DNA of 64,000 nucleotides. It comes from Flavobacterium sp. HSC-32F16. Lineage in GTDB: Bacteria > Bacteroidota > Bacteroidia > Flavobacteriales > Flavobacteriaceae. The notes under the pieces were generated by a model. That model was not told where the DNA came from and made no database searches. It was given only the letters and a program-made list of their open reading frames with translations. Where the stretch lies: positions 124,001 through 188,000 of the forward strand of contig NZ_JALKAC010000010.1 in NCBI RefSeq assembly GCF_024171645.1, given 5' to 3'. The position numbers and the translations under genes are program-made. Of the stretch, positions 9,034 to 18,800 are shown in pieces (within the stretch, counting starts at the first letter, position 1; each line of letters begins with the position of its first letter).

Positions 9034-9798
9034 TTAAACTTTATCTCCTGATTCTGATTTTGTTACAATATAATTCACAGAAATATTTGAATTAAAAAAC
9101 GATTCTGTATTTTGAACTTCTTCTTCAACAACCTCAGTATTCACAAAATTACCATCTTCATCAAAATGTTTCATAAAAGGATCTCCCGACGGATCAAAAT
9201 CAGGTTTTTGCCAATCATAAATTATTGGCTTTGCATATTCGGGGGTTTTGTAATATAAAGAAAGTCCAAATCCGGTAATAAATCCGGCCAAATGCCCTTC
9301 CCATGAAATTGTCTTATCTACATCTGGAAACACATACCAAATCATGCCGCCATAGAGAAGAATAACCGATAAGGAAAGCGCAACTAATCGATAATATTTA
9401 GTTTGAATTCCTTTAAAGAAAATAAAACTGACCAAAACATAAATCAGTCCACTCGCTCCAATATGAAAATTTTCGCGTCCTATAAGCCATGTTATTAGTC
9501 CAGAAAACAAAATTCCAAACACTATAACTGCAAATGACTGTTTTGGATAGAAAAATTGTAATGCAGCTAATAATACTAAAAGCGGAATAGAATTATTATA
9601 TAAGTGCTCTAAATTTTCATGAATAAAAGGACTAAACAAAACGCCTTGCAATCCCGAAAAATCTCGAGGATAAATTCCGTTTTGGTAAAAATCGAAATCA
9701 AAACGAATCTGAATCCAATAAATTATCCATAACAAAAGCACAAAAAATACTGGAAGTCCAATAACGGCATTCGAAAATTTAAAGTAGTTATCATTCAT
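9034..9798 (-). CDS. Rhomboid-family intramembrane serine protease
   Basis: This 254-residue membrane protein has six or so hydrophobic helices. It carries the rhomboid active-site signatures: HENLEHLYNNS in the second region (about residues 60-70), the nucleophile in GASG with Ser116, and the general base His169 in WEGHLAGFITG. Rhomboids cut substrate proteins within or near transmembrane segments. A hydrophilic, acidic tail of about 65 residues (FDPSGDPFMKHFDEDGNF onward) follows the last helix and is presumably cytoplasmic. The gene is divergent from rarA. The substrate is unknown. Confidence 0.93.
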   Translation of the reverse strand: MNDNYFKFSNAVIGLPVFFVLLLWIIYWIQIRFDFDFYQNGIYPRDFSGLQGVLFSPFIHENLEHLYNNSIPLLVLLAALQFFYPKQSFAVIVFGILFSGLITWLIGRENFHIGASGLIYVLVSFIFFKGIQTKYYRLVALSLSVILLYGGMIWYVFPDVDKTISWEGHLAGFITGFGLSLYYKTPEYAKPIIYDWQKPDFDPSGDPFMKHFDEDGNFVNTEVVEEEVQNTESFFNSNISVNYIVTKSESGDKV

Positions 9799-9933
9799 AT
9801 AGTTTCGGTTCTAATTTCCAGATAGAACATCAAAAAACTATCCAAACACAATCTACTGATATTTTGTCAGCCGCATGATTTTCTGTTAAATGTTTACAAT
9901 TGAATTCGTATATCTTTTTGGAACCAATAAAAT

Positions 9934-9941
9934 TAATTTTG
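9934..9941 (+). promoter_or_regulatory. Candidate -7 element of rarA
   Basis: TAATTTTG matches TAnnTTTG and ends 19 nt before the rarA ATG. A TTTTTG at about 9915-9920 is too close (13 nt) to be an ideal -33 box, so the call is tentative. Confidence 0.4.
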
Positions 9942-9960
9942 AAAATAGTAATTTTACAAA

Positions 9961-11238
9961 ATGGAAGCACCTTTAGCAGAGCGTATTCGCCCACGGAAAC
10001 TAGAAGATTACATAAGTCAAAGTCATTTGGTAGGCCCTAATGGCTCTTTAACACAGCAAATTTCTAAAGGAATTATTCCTTCTTTAATTTTTTGGGGACC
10101 GCCGGGAACAGGAAAAACGACTCTGGCACAAATTATTGCACAGGAATCTAAACGTCCGTTTTACGAATTGAGCGCCATAAATTCCGGCGTTAAAGATATT
10201 AGAGATGTAATCGAAAAAGCCAAACAAAGCGGCGGACTTTTTACTGCCAAAAATCCTATTTTATTTATTGATGAGATTCATCGGTTCAGCAAATCGCAGC
10301 AAGATTCACTTTTAGCAGCTGTAGAAAAAGGCTGGATCACACTTATTGGAGCAACCACCGAAAACCCAAGTTTTGAGGTTATTCCCGCGTTATTATCCCG
10401 TAGTCAGGTCTATGTGCTAAATGCCTTTACAAAAGACGATTTAGAGGCTTTGCTGCATCGCGCCATTAAAATTGACAAAGAATTATCATCAAAAAATATA
10501 ACACTAAAAGAAACAGAAGCTTTATTAAGACTTTCCGGAGGTGACGGAAGAAAATTACTGAATATTTTTGAGCTTGTAGTAAACGCATCATCAAGTGACG
10601 AAATAATAATAACCAACGATCGCGTTTTTGAGTTAGTGCAGCAAAACACCGTTTTATATGATAAAACTGGAGAACAACATTATGACATTGTTTCTGCTTT
10701 TATAAAATCAATACGAGGGAGTGATCCAAACGGAGCTGTTTATTGGCTTGCAAGAATGATTGAAGGCGGTGAAGATGTAAAATTTATAGCCAGAAGAATG
10801 CTTATTTTATCAAGTGAAGATATTGGAAACGCAAATCCAACAGCATTTATCATGGCAAACAATACTTTCCAGGCGGTTTCGACAATTGGTTACCCGGAAA
10901 GCCGAATCATTTTAAGTCAATGCGCTATTTACCTTGCAACATCACCAAAAAGCAATGCCTCTTATATGGCAATTGGAAACGCACAGCAGTTAGTAAAACA
11001 AACAGGCGATTTACCAGTTCCAATTCACTTAAGAAATGCTCCAACGAAACTTATGAAAGAGTTAGGTTATGGAGAAGAGTATAAATATTCGCATGATTAT
11101 GCCAATAATTTTGCCGAACAGGAATTTTTACCCGAAGCTATAAAAGAAACGGTTCTTTACAATCCGGGAAGCAATTCCAGAGAGAACAGCAACCGCGAAT
11201 TTTTAAAGAACCGCTGGAAAGATAAATACGGATATTAA
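9961..11238 (+). CDS. rarA: Replication-associated recombination protein RarA (MgsA), AAA+ ATPase
   Basis: This is a 425-residue AAA+ ATPase of the clamp-loader-like group. It starts with the family signature PLAERIRPRKLEDYISQ. Walker A is GPPGTGKTT (about 46-54), Walker B is LFIDEIHRF (about 101-109) and sensor 1 lies in IGATTENPSFEV. The C-terminal part has the RarA helical domain (KSIRGSDPNGAVYWLARMIEGGEDVKFIARRM region) and the tetramerisation segment with LPVPIHLRNAPTKLMKELGYG. RarA acts at stalled replication forks with DNA polymerase accessory proteins. The length is standard. The gene is alone on its strand, divergent from the rhomboid gene. Confidence 0.96.
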   Translation: MEAPLAERIRPRKLEDYISQSHLVGPNGSLTQQISKGIIPSLIFWGPPGTGKTTLAQIIAQESKRPFYELSAINSGVKDIRDVIEKAKQSGGLFTAKNPILFIDEIHRFSKSQQDSLLAAVEKGWITLIGATTENPSFEVIPALLSRSQVYVLNAFTKDDLEALLHRAIKIDKELSSKNITLKETEALLRLSGGDGRKLLNIFELVVNASSSDEIIITNDRVFELVQQNTVLYDKTGEQHYDIVSAFIKSIRGSDPNGAVYWLARMIEGGEDVKFIARRMLILSSEDIGNANPTAFIMANNTFQAVSTIGYPESRIILSQCAIYLATSPKSNASYMAIGNAQQLVKQTGDLPVPIHLRNAPTKLMKELGYGEEYKYSHDYANNFAEQEFLPEAIKETVLYNPGSNSRENSNREFLKNRWKDKYGY

Positions 11239-11250
11239 TCCGTATTTATT

Positions 11251-11970
11251 TTAGAATTTTACAGAAATTTTTTCTGAAACTAATTTATCGTTTTGATAAT
11301 ATTCAAAATACCATCCATTGTCTTTTGCATTTAAAGAACCTTGTACTGCATCTTTAATGGCAATAAAAGAATCTGGGCGTGAAGTTTTAAGAAGCTTCAT
11401 TACAACTTTTGGTGTTTTATCAATTAATTGATATCCATTTTCCGTTGGCTGCGCGTACAACAAATTTGGATCTGAAACATCTACGGTAGGTATTACAGTA
11501 GCCGCAACTGGTGCAGTTGTTGGTAATGATTGCGAAGTAATTGTTTTACCATTATATTTATAATGCTGCCCAATAACAGATATAAAAGCATTATCTAAAC
11601 TTTCTTTGTATGCTGCTTCATAATCTTTCTCCCTGCTTTTTCCTATTTCAGATGTATACACTACTTTTCCATAGCAATCTTTAAGCTCCACAAAAAGTTT
11701 AGTTACCAAAAAAGCATTATCTTTTTTCACATCGATGTAAAGAAGCTCACATCTGTCACCTAAACCTGCAGGTATTTCTTCATTTGCATAATAAGCTTTA
11801 AATCCAGCTCTAAGCAAATTAGATTTAGTAACTGTAGCCAATCTATACTGATTATCAGTTTTCATAAAATCATACTTTAGTGGAATTATTACAGCTTTAT
11901 AATCGTTAATAGATTGCGAGAATCCAAGGACTGAACAAAGAAGCAAAGTCAATAAAACTTTTAGTTTCAT
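11251..11970 (-). CDS. Exported protein of unknown function
   Basis: This 239-residue protein has a signal peptide (about residues 1-18, ending GFSQ). The N-terminal half is an alpha/beta region (DYKAVIIPLKYDFMKTDNQYRLATV), followed by a linker rich in Pro, Thr and Ala (about 145-165) and a C-terminal beta segment ending VSEKISVKF. I recognise no family. It is the last gene of a tight minus-strand run radC, yjjG-like and this gene, with gaps of 3 and 2 bases, so it is probably co-transcribed with them, although a functional link is not obvious. Confidence 0.75.
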   Translation of the reverse strand: MKLKVLLTLLLCSVLGFSQSINDYKAVIIPLKYDFMKTDNQYRLATVTKSNLLRAGFKAYYANEEIPAGLGDRCELLYIDVKKDNAFLVTKLFVELKDCYGKVVYTSEIGKSREKDYEAAYKESLDNAFISVIGQHYKYNGKTITSQSLPTTAPVAATVIPTVDVSDPNLLYAQPTENGYQLIDKTPKVVMKLLKTSRPDSFIAIKDAVQGSLNAKDNGWYFEYYQNDKLVSEKISVKF

Positions 11971-11972
11971 AA

Positions 11973-12659
11973 TTATAAATATTTTTTAAGTTCTAATAAA
12001 TGATTAATTTGTTTATAGTTTTTAGGTGTTTCAATATTTCTTATATTAAAAAAAATAGCATCCATACCTGCATTTAAAGCTCCGTTGACATCGGCATCAA
12101 AATCATCGCCAATCATGATACTTTTTTCTTTTGATGAGTGAGCCAAATTGACAGCATAATCAAAGATAATACTATTTGGCTTTTTTACGCCTGCTAATTC
12201 AGAATTTGTAATTGTCGTAAAATAACCTCCAAGAGCTGCGTTATTAATTTTCTTATCCTGAACATGGGCAAAACCGTTTGTAATAATATGCAGTTTGTAT
12301 TTGGGTTTTAAATAGTCTAAAACTTCAATTGCACCATCAAAAAGATAATTATTGTCTGTTAAAAATTCGATGTAATCATTTGAAATCTGATCAATGTTTT
12401 CGTCTGTCATCGAATAATTCAAAGCGTCAAAAGAAAGCTTTAATCTATTATAACGCAATTCCTGATGTGTAATTTGATCGTTTTGATACAACCTCCAGCA
12501 TTCCTGATTTATTGGAAGATACTTTTCAATAAAATCCTCAATTTTAATTCCTCCGAAATTGTTTTTAAAAATACGATCAAAAGCCATTTGAGAGTTTTTA
12601 TCAAAGTCCCATAATGTATGATCTAAATCAAAAAAAATGTCTGTAATATTAGTATTCAT
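11973..12659 (-). CDS. HAD-superfamily hydrolase, YjjG-type noncanonical pyrimidine nucleotidase
   Basis: This 228-residue protein has the HAD motifs in order. Motif I is FFDLDHTLWDFDKNS with the nucleophile Asp11 and acid Asp13. Motif II is IITNG, motif III is the Lys in GVKKPNSIIF, and motif IV is MIGDDFDADV. The DHTLWDFD variant and the length match the YjjG family. That family dephosphorylates noncanonical or damaged pyrimidine nucleoside monophosphates and so cleans the nucleotide pool. It sits between radC and an unknown exported protein with almost no spacing. Substrate specificity cannot be read from the sequence. Confidence 0.85.
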   Translation of the reverse strand: MNTNITDIFFDLDHTLWDFDKNSQMAFDRIFKNNFGGIKIEDFIEKYLPINQECWRLYQNDQITHQELRYNRLKLSFDALNYSMTDENIDQISNDYIEFLTDNNYLFDGAIEVLDYLKPKYKLHIITNGFAHVQDKKINNAALGGYFTTITNSELAGVKKPNSIIFDYAVNLAHSSKEKSIMIGDDFDADVNGALNAGMDAIFFNIRNIETPKNYKQINHLLELKKYL

Positions 12660-12662
12660 AGA

Positions 12663-13352
12663 TTAAAAAATTCCTTCATCTACAAAACTATAATATTTTG
12701 TTTCAGTAATAATCAAATGATCTAAAATTTTAACATCTAAAACCTCTCCAGCAGTCTTAATTTTCTTCGTAATCTGTTTATCAGCATTACTAGGAGTTAA
12801 ATTTCCAGAAGGATGATTATGACACAAAATCAAACCAGTAGCACCATTTTCTAATGCTAATTTAAAAACCAATCGCACATCTACAACTGTTCCGGCAATT
12901 CCACCTTTACTTAATTGTGATTTAGAAATTACTTTATTTGAATTATTAAGAAAAAGCACCCAAAATTCTTCATGAGGAAGTTCGCCAATAATAGGCTGCA
13001 TAATATCAAAGGCATCTTTACTCGAAGTAATTTTTTTTAACTTCAATATATCTTCCGCCCTCTGTCTTCTTCCTAATTCTAATGCTGCAACGATTGAAAC
13101 TGCTTTGGCCTCTCCTATTCCTTTAAATTTCATTAATTGCGAAATAGACATTTTCCCCAAAGAGTTTAAATTTTTAGCAGAAGCTAAAATCCGCTGGCTT
13201 AATGCAACAGCAGATTCATTACGACTTCCAGAACCAATTAAAATAGCCATTAATTCAGCATCACTAAGAGCATCTTTTCCCTTGAGAATTAATTTTTCAC
13301 GAGGTTTGTCATCTTCAGACCAATCTTTTATCGCGAAATGTAATCCTTCCAT
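12663..13352 (-). CDS. radC: RadC family JAB/MPN-domain protein
   Basis: This 229-residue protein starts IKDWSEDDKPREKL, as RadC proteins do. It has a helix-hairpin-helix-like UPF0758 N-terminal domain (LMAILIGSGSRNESAVALSQRIL, FKGIGEAKAVSIVAALELGRR), then a JAB/MPN+ metal site with LCHNHPSGN and S..D residues two turns later. These residues would bind zinc. RadC was named as a DNA repair protein, but its true biochemical role is unsettled. It is the first gene of a three-gene minus-strand run. Confidence 0.93.
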   Translation of the reverse strand: MEGLHFAIKDWSEDDKPREKLILKGKDALSDAELMAILIGSGSRNESAVALSQRILASAKNLNSLGKMSISQLMKFKGIGEAKAVSIVAALELGRRQRAEDILKLKKITSSKDAFDIMQPIIGELPHEEFWVLFLNNSNKVISKSQLSKGGIAGTVVDVRLVFKLALENGATGLILCHNHPSGNLTPSNADKQITKKIKTAGEVLDVKILDHLIITETKYYSFVDEGIF

Positions 13353-13457
13353 ATTCGAATTATTTAAGAAGCGAATATATGCAAAAAGAAGAAAAATCTT
13401 TCAAAATATCTAAATCATTTCCAAATTTGTTTAACTTTAAAAACTGAGTTATTTCAA

Positions 13458-13694
13458 ATGAAAATTTTACGCATTTCTTTCCTCCTATTTCTTTTTATAT
13501 CCTGCAGGCACAAGGAAATCACAAAAATTGTTTATTCAAATATACCATTGTGGGACATTATAAATATCAGAAATAAATCACAAAAAAAGCCGACTGTAAA
13601 ACAGCCGGCAGATTATCTAATTTTCAAATTGACAAATTTTCTAATTAATCAAATCTTTTACTTCATCAAAATTCAAACCTCCGTAATTTCCTGA
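13458..13694 (+). pseudogene. Possible small or decayed lipoprotein gene
   Basis: The frame encodes 78 residues and begins like a lipoprotein: MKILRISFLLFLFISCRHKE, with a Cys at residue 16. However, after about 30 residues the sequence becomes featureless, it runs through the terminator of mpl (13582-13609), and its 3' end overlaps the mpl coding region by 54 bases. Either it is a remnant whose 3' part was lost, or the frame is fortuitous. I lean towards a relic. Confidence 0.25.
13582..13609 (-). terminator. Rho-independent terminator of mpl
   Basis: Read on the minus strand, GCCGGCTGT and ACAGTCGGC pair (with one G-U) around a TTTT-like loop and are followed by seven T. It lies 32 bases after the mpl stop. 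The G-U pair forms only in minus-strand RNA, which fixes the direction. Confidence 0.85.
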
Positions 13695-14996
13695 ACTCAT
13701 TAATAATAGTGCAGAATTATCAAGTTTTAAGTTGAATAAATACTCCTTAAACTCTGTTGGATTCGTATAAATAATTAAATCTTTTCTGTTAAATGCAGTT
13801 GCAATCTGCTCATAAGTTACTTCTTCAAGCTGTTTAATTTTTACAGCATCGGGCGAATAAAATACAACGGCAACATCAGCATATTCTAATGCTCCTTCGT
13901 ATTCTTTTAAAAATTCGGCATTTAAACTACTGTAAGTATGCAATTCTAAACACGCCACCAAAGTTCTGTTTGGATATTGTTCTTTAACCGCTTTAGTCGT
14001 TGCGGCCACTTTACTTGGTGAATGCGCAAAATCTTTATATGCCACTTTCCCTTTTCCTTCGGCGATTTTTTCCAAACGTTTAGAAGCTCCTTTAAAGCTG
14101 GCTATTGCTTCGTAGAAATCCTCTTCGTCAACACCCATATTTTGGCAGATCCATTTTGCTCCGGCCAAATTATTTAAATTATGTGCTCCAAAAACTTCAA
14201 TTGGCATATCCCCTTCCGGCGTTTTTAAAAGCGTTACTCCATCGGACACTGAATATTCTGGTGTACTGTAAGGTAATTTACGAATTGGATTTGTTGCTGC
14301 TTCAGAAACACGTTTTACTTCAGCATCATTTTCATTATAAACCAAAATACCTCCATTGGTAATTTTTTCAATAAAAATTTCAAACTGCTCTACATAATTC
14401 TCATAAGTTGGAAAAACATTGATGTGATCCCAGGCAATTCCGGAAATTAAAGCAATATTTGGCTGATATAAATGAAACTTCGGACGTCTGTCTATCGGCG
14501 AAGACAAATACTCATCTCCTTCCAAAACCACAAAATCGTTTTCTTCAGTCAAATGAACCATTGTATCAAAACCTTCTAACTGCGCTCCAACCATATAATC
14601 AACCGCAATATTATGATAATGCATTACATGCAAAATCATTGAAGTAATGGTAGTTTTTCCGTGAGAACCACCAATAACAACACGGGTTTTATTTTTAGAC
14701 TGTTCGTATAAAAACTCTGGATATGAATAGATTTTCAATCCCAATTCCTGCGCTTTTAACAATTCCGGATTATCAGCTTTTGCATGCATTCCTAAAATAA
14801 TGGCATCAATATCTGCCGTTATTTTCTCAGGAAACCAACCCAGTTCAGCAGGAAGAATTCCTTTTTTTTCTAATCTTGATTTTGAAGGTTCAAAAATAGC
14901 ATCGTCACTTCCTGTAACCTGATATCCTTTATTATGTAATGCCAATGCAAGATTATGCATCGCGCTTCCGCCAATAGCGATGAAATGTGTTTTCAT
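13641..14996 (-). CDS. mpl: UDP-N-acetylmuramate:L-alanyl-gamma-D-glutamyl-meso-diaminopimelate ligase
   Basis: This is a 451-residue Mur-ligase family enzyme. The N-terminal Rossmann-like domain starts with HFIAIGGSAMHNLALAL. The central ATPase domain has a P-loop GGSHGKTTITSM (about 109-120), the family segment VVLEGDEYLSS, and FAHSPSKVAATTKAVKE in the C-terminal domain. Mpl joins recycled murein tripeptide to UDP-MurNAc in the cytoplasm and so feeds cell-wall recycling. The IGGSAM start distinguishes it from MurC. It is transcribed alone between a TPR protein gene and its terminator. Confidence 0.93.
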   Translation of the reverse strand: MKTHFIAIGGSAMHNLALALHNKGYQVTGSDDAIFEPSKSRLEKKGILPAELGWFPEKITADIDAIILGMHAKADNPELLKAQELGLKIYSYPEFLYEQSKNKTRVVIGGSHGKTTITSMILHVMHYHNIAVDYMVGAQLEGFDTMVHLTEENDFVVLEGDEYLSSPIDRRPKFHLYQPNIALISGIAWDHINVFPTYENYVEQFEIFIEKITNGGILVYNENDAEVKRVSEAATNPIRKLPYSTPEYSVSDGVTLLKTPEGDMPIEVFGAHNLNNLAGAKWICQNMGVDEEDFYEAIASFKGASKRLEKIAEGKGKVAYKDFAHSPSKVAATTKAVKEQYPNRTLVACLELHTYSSLNAEFLKEYEGALEYADVAVVFYSPDAVKIKQLEEVTYEQIATAFNRKDLIIYTNPTEFKEYLFNLKLDNSALLLMSSGNYGGLNFDEVKDLIN

Positions 14997-15014
14997 TTAA
15001 ATTTCAATTTTTTA

Positions 15015-15030
15015 TCCCGAAGCATCGGGA
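15015..15030. repeat. Short intergenic palindrome TCCCGA-AGCA-TCGGGA
   Basis: A 6-bp stem with the loop AGCA lies upstream of mpl. The same 16 bases recur at 27899-27914, beside a longer palindrome of the same family at 27831-27848. Such dispersed CCCGA/TCGGG palindromes resemble REP-like intergenic sequences. Confidence 0.6.
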
Positions 15031-15075
15031 CGAAATTCCATTTATTTCATGAAATTCATCTTTGAGATTTGATCT

Positions 15076-15762
15076 CTATGCTTCAAATTTTCGTTTTAAT
15101 TCCTGTGCCTTTTTAGGGTCTTTTAATTTATTCAAATATAAATTATATAATTTTTGAAATGTAACTTTTGATTTACCAATTTCATTTGCTTTTATATAAT
15201 TTTTTTCGGCCAATGTATATCTTTTAAAGTACTCCTCAATTCTTCCTCTTGACAAATAACCATCTACAGGCGAAAATTGCGCCAATTCATTCGAATATGA
15301 AATTGCCCTTAACTCACTCCCTCCCAAAATTCCGGGTAATTGCAAGTAAATTTCGATCAATGCCCATCTCGCCTGAACGTGTTTCGGATTCAGTACAATC
15401 GCTCTTTCAAAAGCTTCTTTCATATCATCAACCATTGTAAAAGCCTTAATTTTATTGACCTCCACAGCTCTCATCGCCAAACAGCCGCCATATTTAAAAA
15501 AATAATCGGCTTCGGTAGGTTTCAATTCTTTAAGCTTTTTGAAATATGCGGCTCCTTTTACCCATGATTTTTGATGTGCTGCTATCTCTCCTAAATAATT
15601 AAGGGTTTTAATATCTAAAGGTTTTGCTTTAAGAATCTCTTCAAAAACAATTTGCGCTTCATCATATTTTTTTGCGTGAAATAACTTTTCTCCTTTTTCA
15701 AAATTCGATTGTGACCATAGCAAAATGGGCATCAATATAAAAAAGAACAGGAGTTTTTTCAT
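15076..15762 (-). CDS. Exported tetratricopeptide-repeat protein
   Basis: This 228-residue protein has a signal peptide (residues 1 to about 18, LLWSQ). The rest is alpha-helical TPR: repeats begin near FEKGEKLFHAKKYDEAQIVFEEIL, PLDIKTLNYLGEIAAHQ, EADYFFKYGGCLAMRA, NPKHVQARWALIEIYLQ and EYFKRYTLAEKNYIKANEIG. TPR proteins are scaffolds, and the partner is unknown. Its start is supported by a TAnnTTTG motif 4 nt upstream and by the signal peptide. It ends the minus-strand block that includes mpl but is separated from it by 79 bases. Confidence 0.85.
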   Translation of the reverse strand: MKKLLFFFILMPILLWSQSNFEKGEKLFHAKKYDEAQIVFEEILKAKPLDIKTLNYLGEIAAHQKSWVKGAAYFKKLKELKPTEADYFFKYGGCLAMRAVEVNKIKAFTMVDDMKEAFERAIVLNPKHVQARWALIEIYLQLPGILGGSELRAISYSNELAQFSPVDGYLSRGRIEEYFKRYTLAEKNYIKANEIGKSKVTFQKLYNLYLNKLKDPKKAQELKRKFEA

Positions 15763-15766
15763 GTTT

Positions 15767-15774
15767 CAAAAATA
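15767..15774 (-). promoter_or_regulatory. -7 element 4 nt before the TPR protein start
   Basis: On the minus strand TATTTTTG is followed by AAAC and then the ATG. This is the same 4-nt spacing as for rlmB and the GbsR-like gene, suggesting a leaderless transcript. Confidence 0.5.
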
Positions 15775-15894
15775 AGGAAATATAAAATGTCACATTTGGT
15801 TTTGAGGATAAATTAGTAATTTGTACCAAAATTATTTTTTCGCATATCCCAACCATTTTATAAAAAAAGGCCTCTATATACTAAAAACTGCTTT

Positions 15895-18800
15895 ATGAAA
15901 AATATATTATTTGTATTTACTTTGATTTCATCCACATTATTTGCCCAGCAAAATGACAAAAATTGGAAAAAAGTTTTGGCATTTGAAAACGAAGGCAAAA
16001 TTAAATCTGCAAATGAATTAGTTGCAAAAATTTATAAAAAAGCAACCGTAAAAAAGGATGAAGTTGAAATGATAAAATGTTTTTTTTATCAGGCCAAATA
16101 TTTACTGGTAATTGATGAAAATGCCAAAACAAAAATCCTCGACAATCTTAAAACCGATATTAATCGTGTTTCAATTCCATCAAAAGCCATATTGACATTG
16201 ATTTATGCAAAATGCCTCAATCATTATTCAAATTATGACGAATACGCAGTTGTCGTAGACAGCGCTGCAACTGTTGTTGACGAAGCTTCTTTAATTGATG
16301 AAGCTGCCGCGACAATTGACACAGCAGCAATTGATGGAATTGCGCATCAGGATTCTTCAATTTATTTAACACCCGAAAAAGAGATTATAGCACTTTACAA
16401 TAAAACTTTAGAAAACGAAGGTGTACCAAAAAATACACCTTTAAACAATTACGCCGCTATTTTTGAGTTTTATTCGGATAAATTCAAAACTTCAACCTTG
16501 TATGATTATGTATTAGATGAAAATATAGCTTTTTATAAAGAAAAAATCAAAAGCTGGAACATTACCTATTCTGATTTCTTTGTGCATTCTGATGAATTGT
16601 TAGGCAGTTCTAACTCTTTTACCACACTTAATCTGGATTTTGTAAAGGATGAATATATAAAGAAAACGTTGGAGTTATACCAGAAAAAAGAAAAAGACAA
16701 TCCCTCATTGGAAAATCAATTTGAGCGTGTAAAATTCTGCAATAGCGTACTAATTCATTCTGATGAAGCTTTTAGCCAATATGTAGACAAAACCGAAAAA
16801 ATAGCTAAAGATGAAAATCTGCTCCAAAAAATAAAACTTGAAAAAGCAGAACTTTTAGCAAACAAAGCTTCGAAAGAATTTTATCCGAATAATAATATTG
16901 AAGCACTCAAAATACTTGATGAGATTATTCAAATCAATAAAAAATCAAATACGGCGAATTTAGCTTTATATAGAAAGAGAGAACTTACTGCTAAATCAGT
17001 ATCAATTCAACTTGAAAAGTATATTTACGATAATGAAAATACAAGAGCATATATAAGTTATAAAAATCTGAATAGGCTGAAAGTTTCTTATTATAAAATC
17101 AATTTATCGCAGGTAAAGAAATTTCAAAAACAATCTGAAACAGCAAGAGACAGCTTGTATAAGTCAACAATAAAAAATCAAACGCCTATAATTTCAGAGG
17201 ACTATGATCTAAAAAATAAGAACGATTATTTTGAATACAATACCGAACTATTACTTCCTAAATTAACCATTGGAAATTATTTAGTATATTTTGAAAGTGA
17301 TTCTGACACTAAAAATCAGAGAGCTTTTGCTTATGAAGTGATTACTGTTTCAAATATTTCTGTTTTGGCAACGAGACAAGATAAAATCGAAAATTATCAG
17401 GTTTTAGATAGAAAAACAGGCAAACCTCTTGAAAATGTAACGGTAAAATTTTCTACTTCTACTGCCAAAACTGACTCAAAAGGCATCGCATCATTAAAAC
17501 TGAAAAACGAAAGTTATAATTATGAACCTGTTGAATTTTCGATAGGAAATGATAGTATCTTAATTCACAAAAACTACCTGAGATATATTTCTGATTATAA
17601 CTTGTCTGAAAATGAAAGAGCAAATGCTAAAATCGAATTTTACTTAGACAGAGCAATATACAGACCGGGACAAACCGTATATTTTAAAGGTATTGCCATT
17701 CAAAAAAGCAAAAACAAAAACAGTGTAGTGCCGAACACAACTTTTAAGGTTGTTGTAAACGATGTTAATTATCAAAAAATAAATGAATTTGAATTAACCA
17801 CAAATGAATTTGGTTCGTTTTCCGGTGAATTTATTCTGCCAAAAAATGGTTTGACAGGTAATTTCCATATTGGAATAGAAAGACCTGATGAATATGAAAA
17901 AAAGGAAAATGCATTTAAATTTTGGAACAATGTTAACTTTAATAATTCTACCATTTATTTTAGTGTTGAAGAATACAAACGTCCAAAATTTGAAGTTACT
18001 TTTGATGCAAAAAAAGAAAGCTTTAAACTTAACGAATCTGTTAAAATAAAAGGAACAGCAACTGCTTTTGCCGGAAGTAATATTTCTGACGCCGTTGTTA
18101 AATACACCGTAAACCGATACACAACGTATTTTAGAAATTATTACGGACACAGAGACAATGAAACTTTAGCTGTTGGAGAAACAAAAACCGATGCTTCAGG
18201 AAAATTCACGATTGACTTTACTGCTTCACCTTCAAACAATAATACTAAAGAACAAAGACCCATTTTTAATTATGAAATTAATGTTTCAGTTACAGATATA
18301 AATGGCGAAACACATTCGGCAGTAACAACAGTAAAAGTGGGCTATCATGACTTAATTATCGACGCACTTATTCCAAATACTATTGAAACAAAAGACAAAA
18401 ACGAAATTATTCTAACCAGCACAAACTTAAATGGAGAATTTCTGGCTGCCAAAGGCGAAATCAAATTGTATTTTGTGAGTCCGTTTCCAAATAAATTCAA
18501 GCCAAGAATCTTTAACAGACCAGAAATTGAAACTATTTCAGCTAAAGAATTTGAGCGTTTATTTCCGTATGAAATCAATGACAATCCATTTGCAGAGAAA
18601 TCACCGGAAGTTTTATTGTTTTCAAAGAAAGTAGACACACAGAAAGATAAAAAAATCATTCTTGATTTCATTTCAAACTATAAATCCGGAAATTATAAAG
18701 TTGTATTTTCTGCCAAAGACAGTTTCCAAAATGCAATTGAAACCACAACAAACTTCAGCATCAAACAAAGCAAGGATAAATTCCATTCAGACCGCTTATT

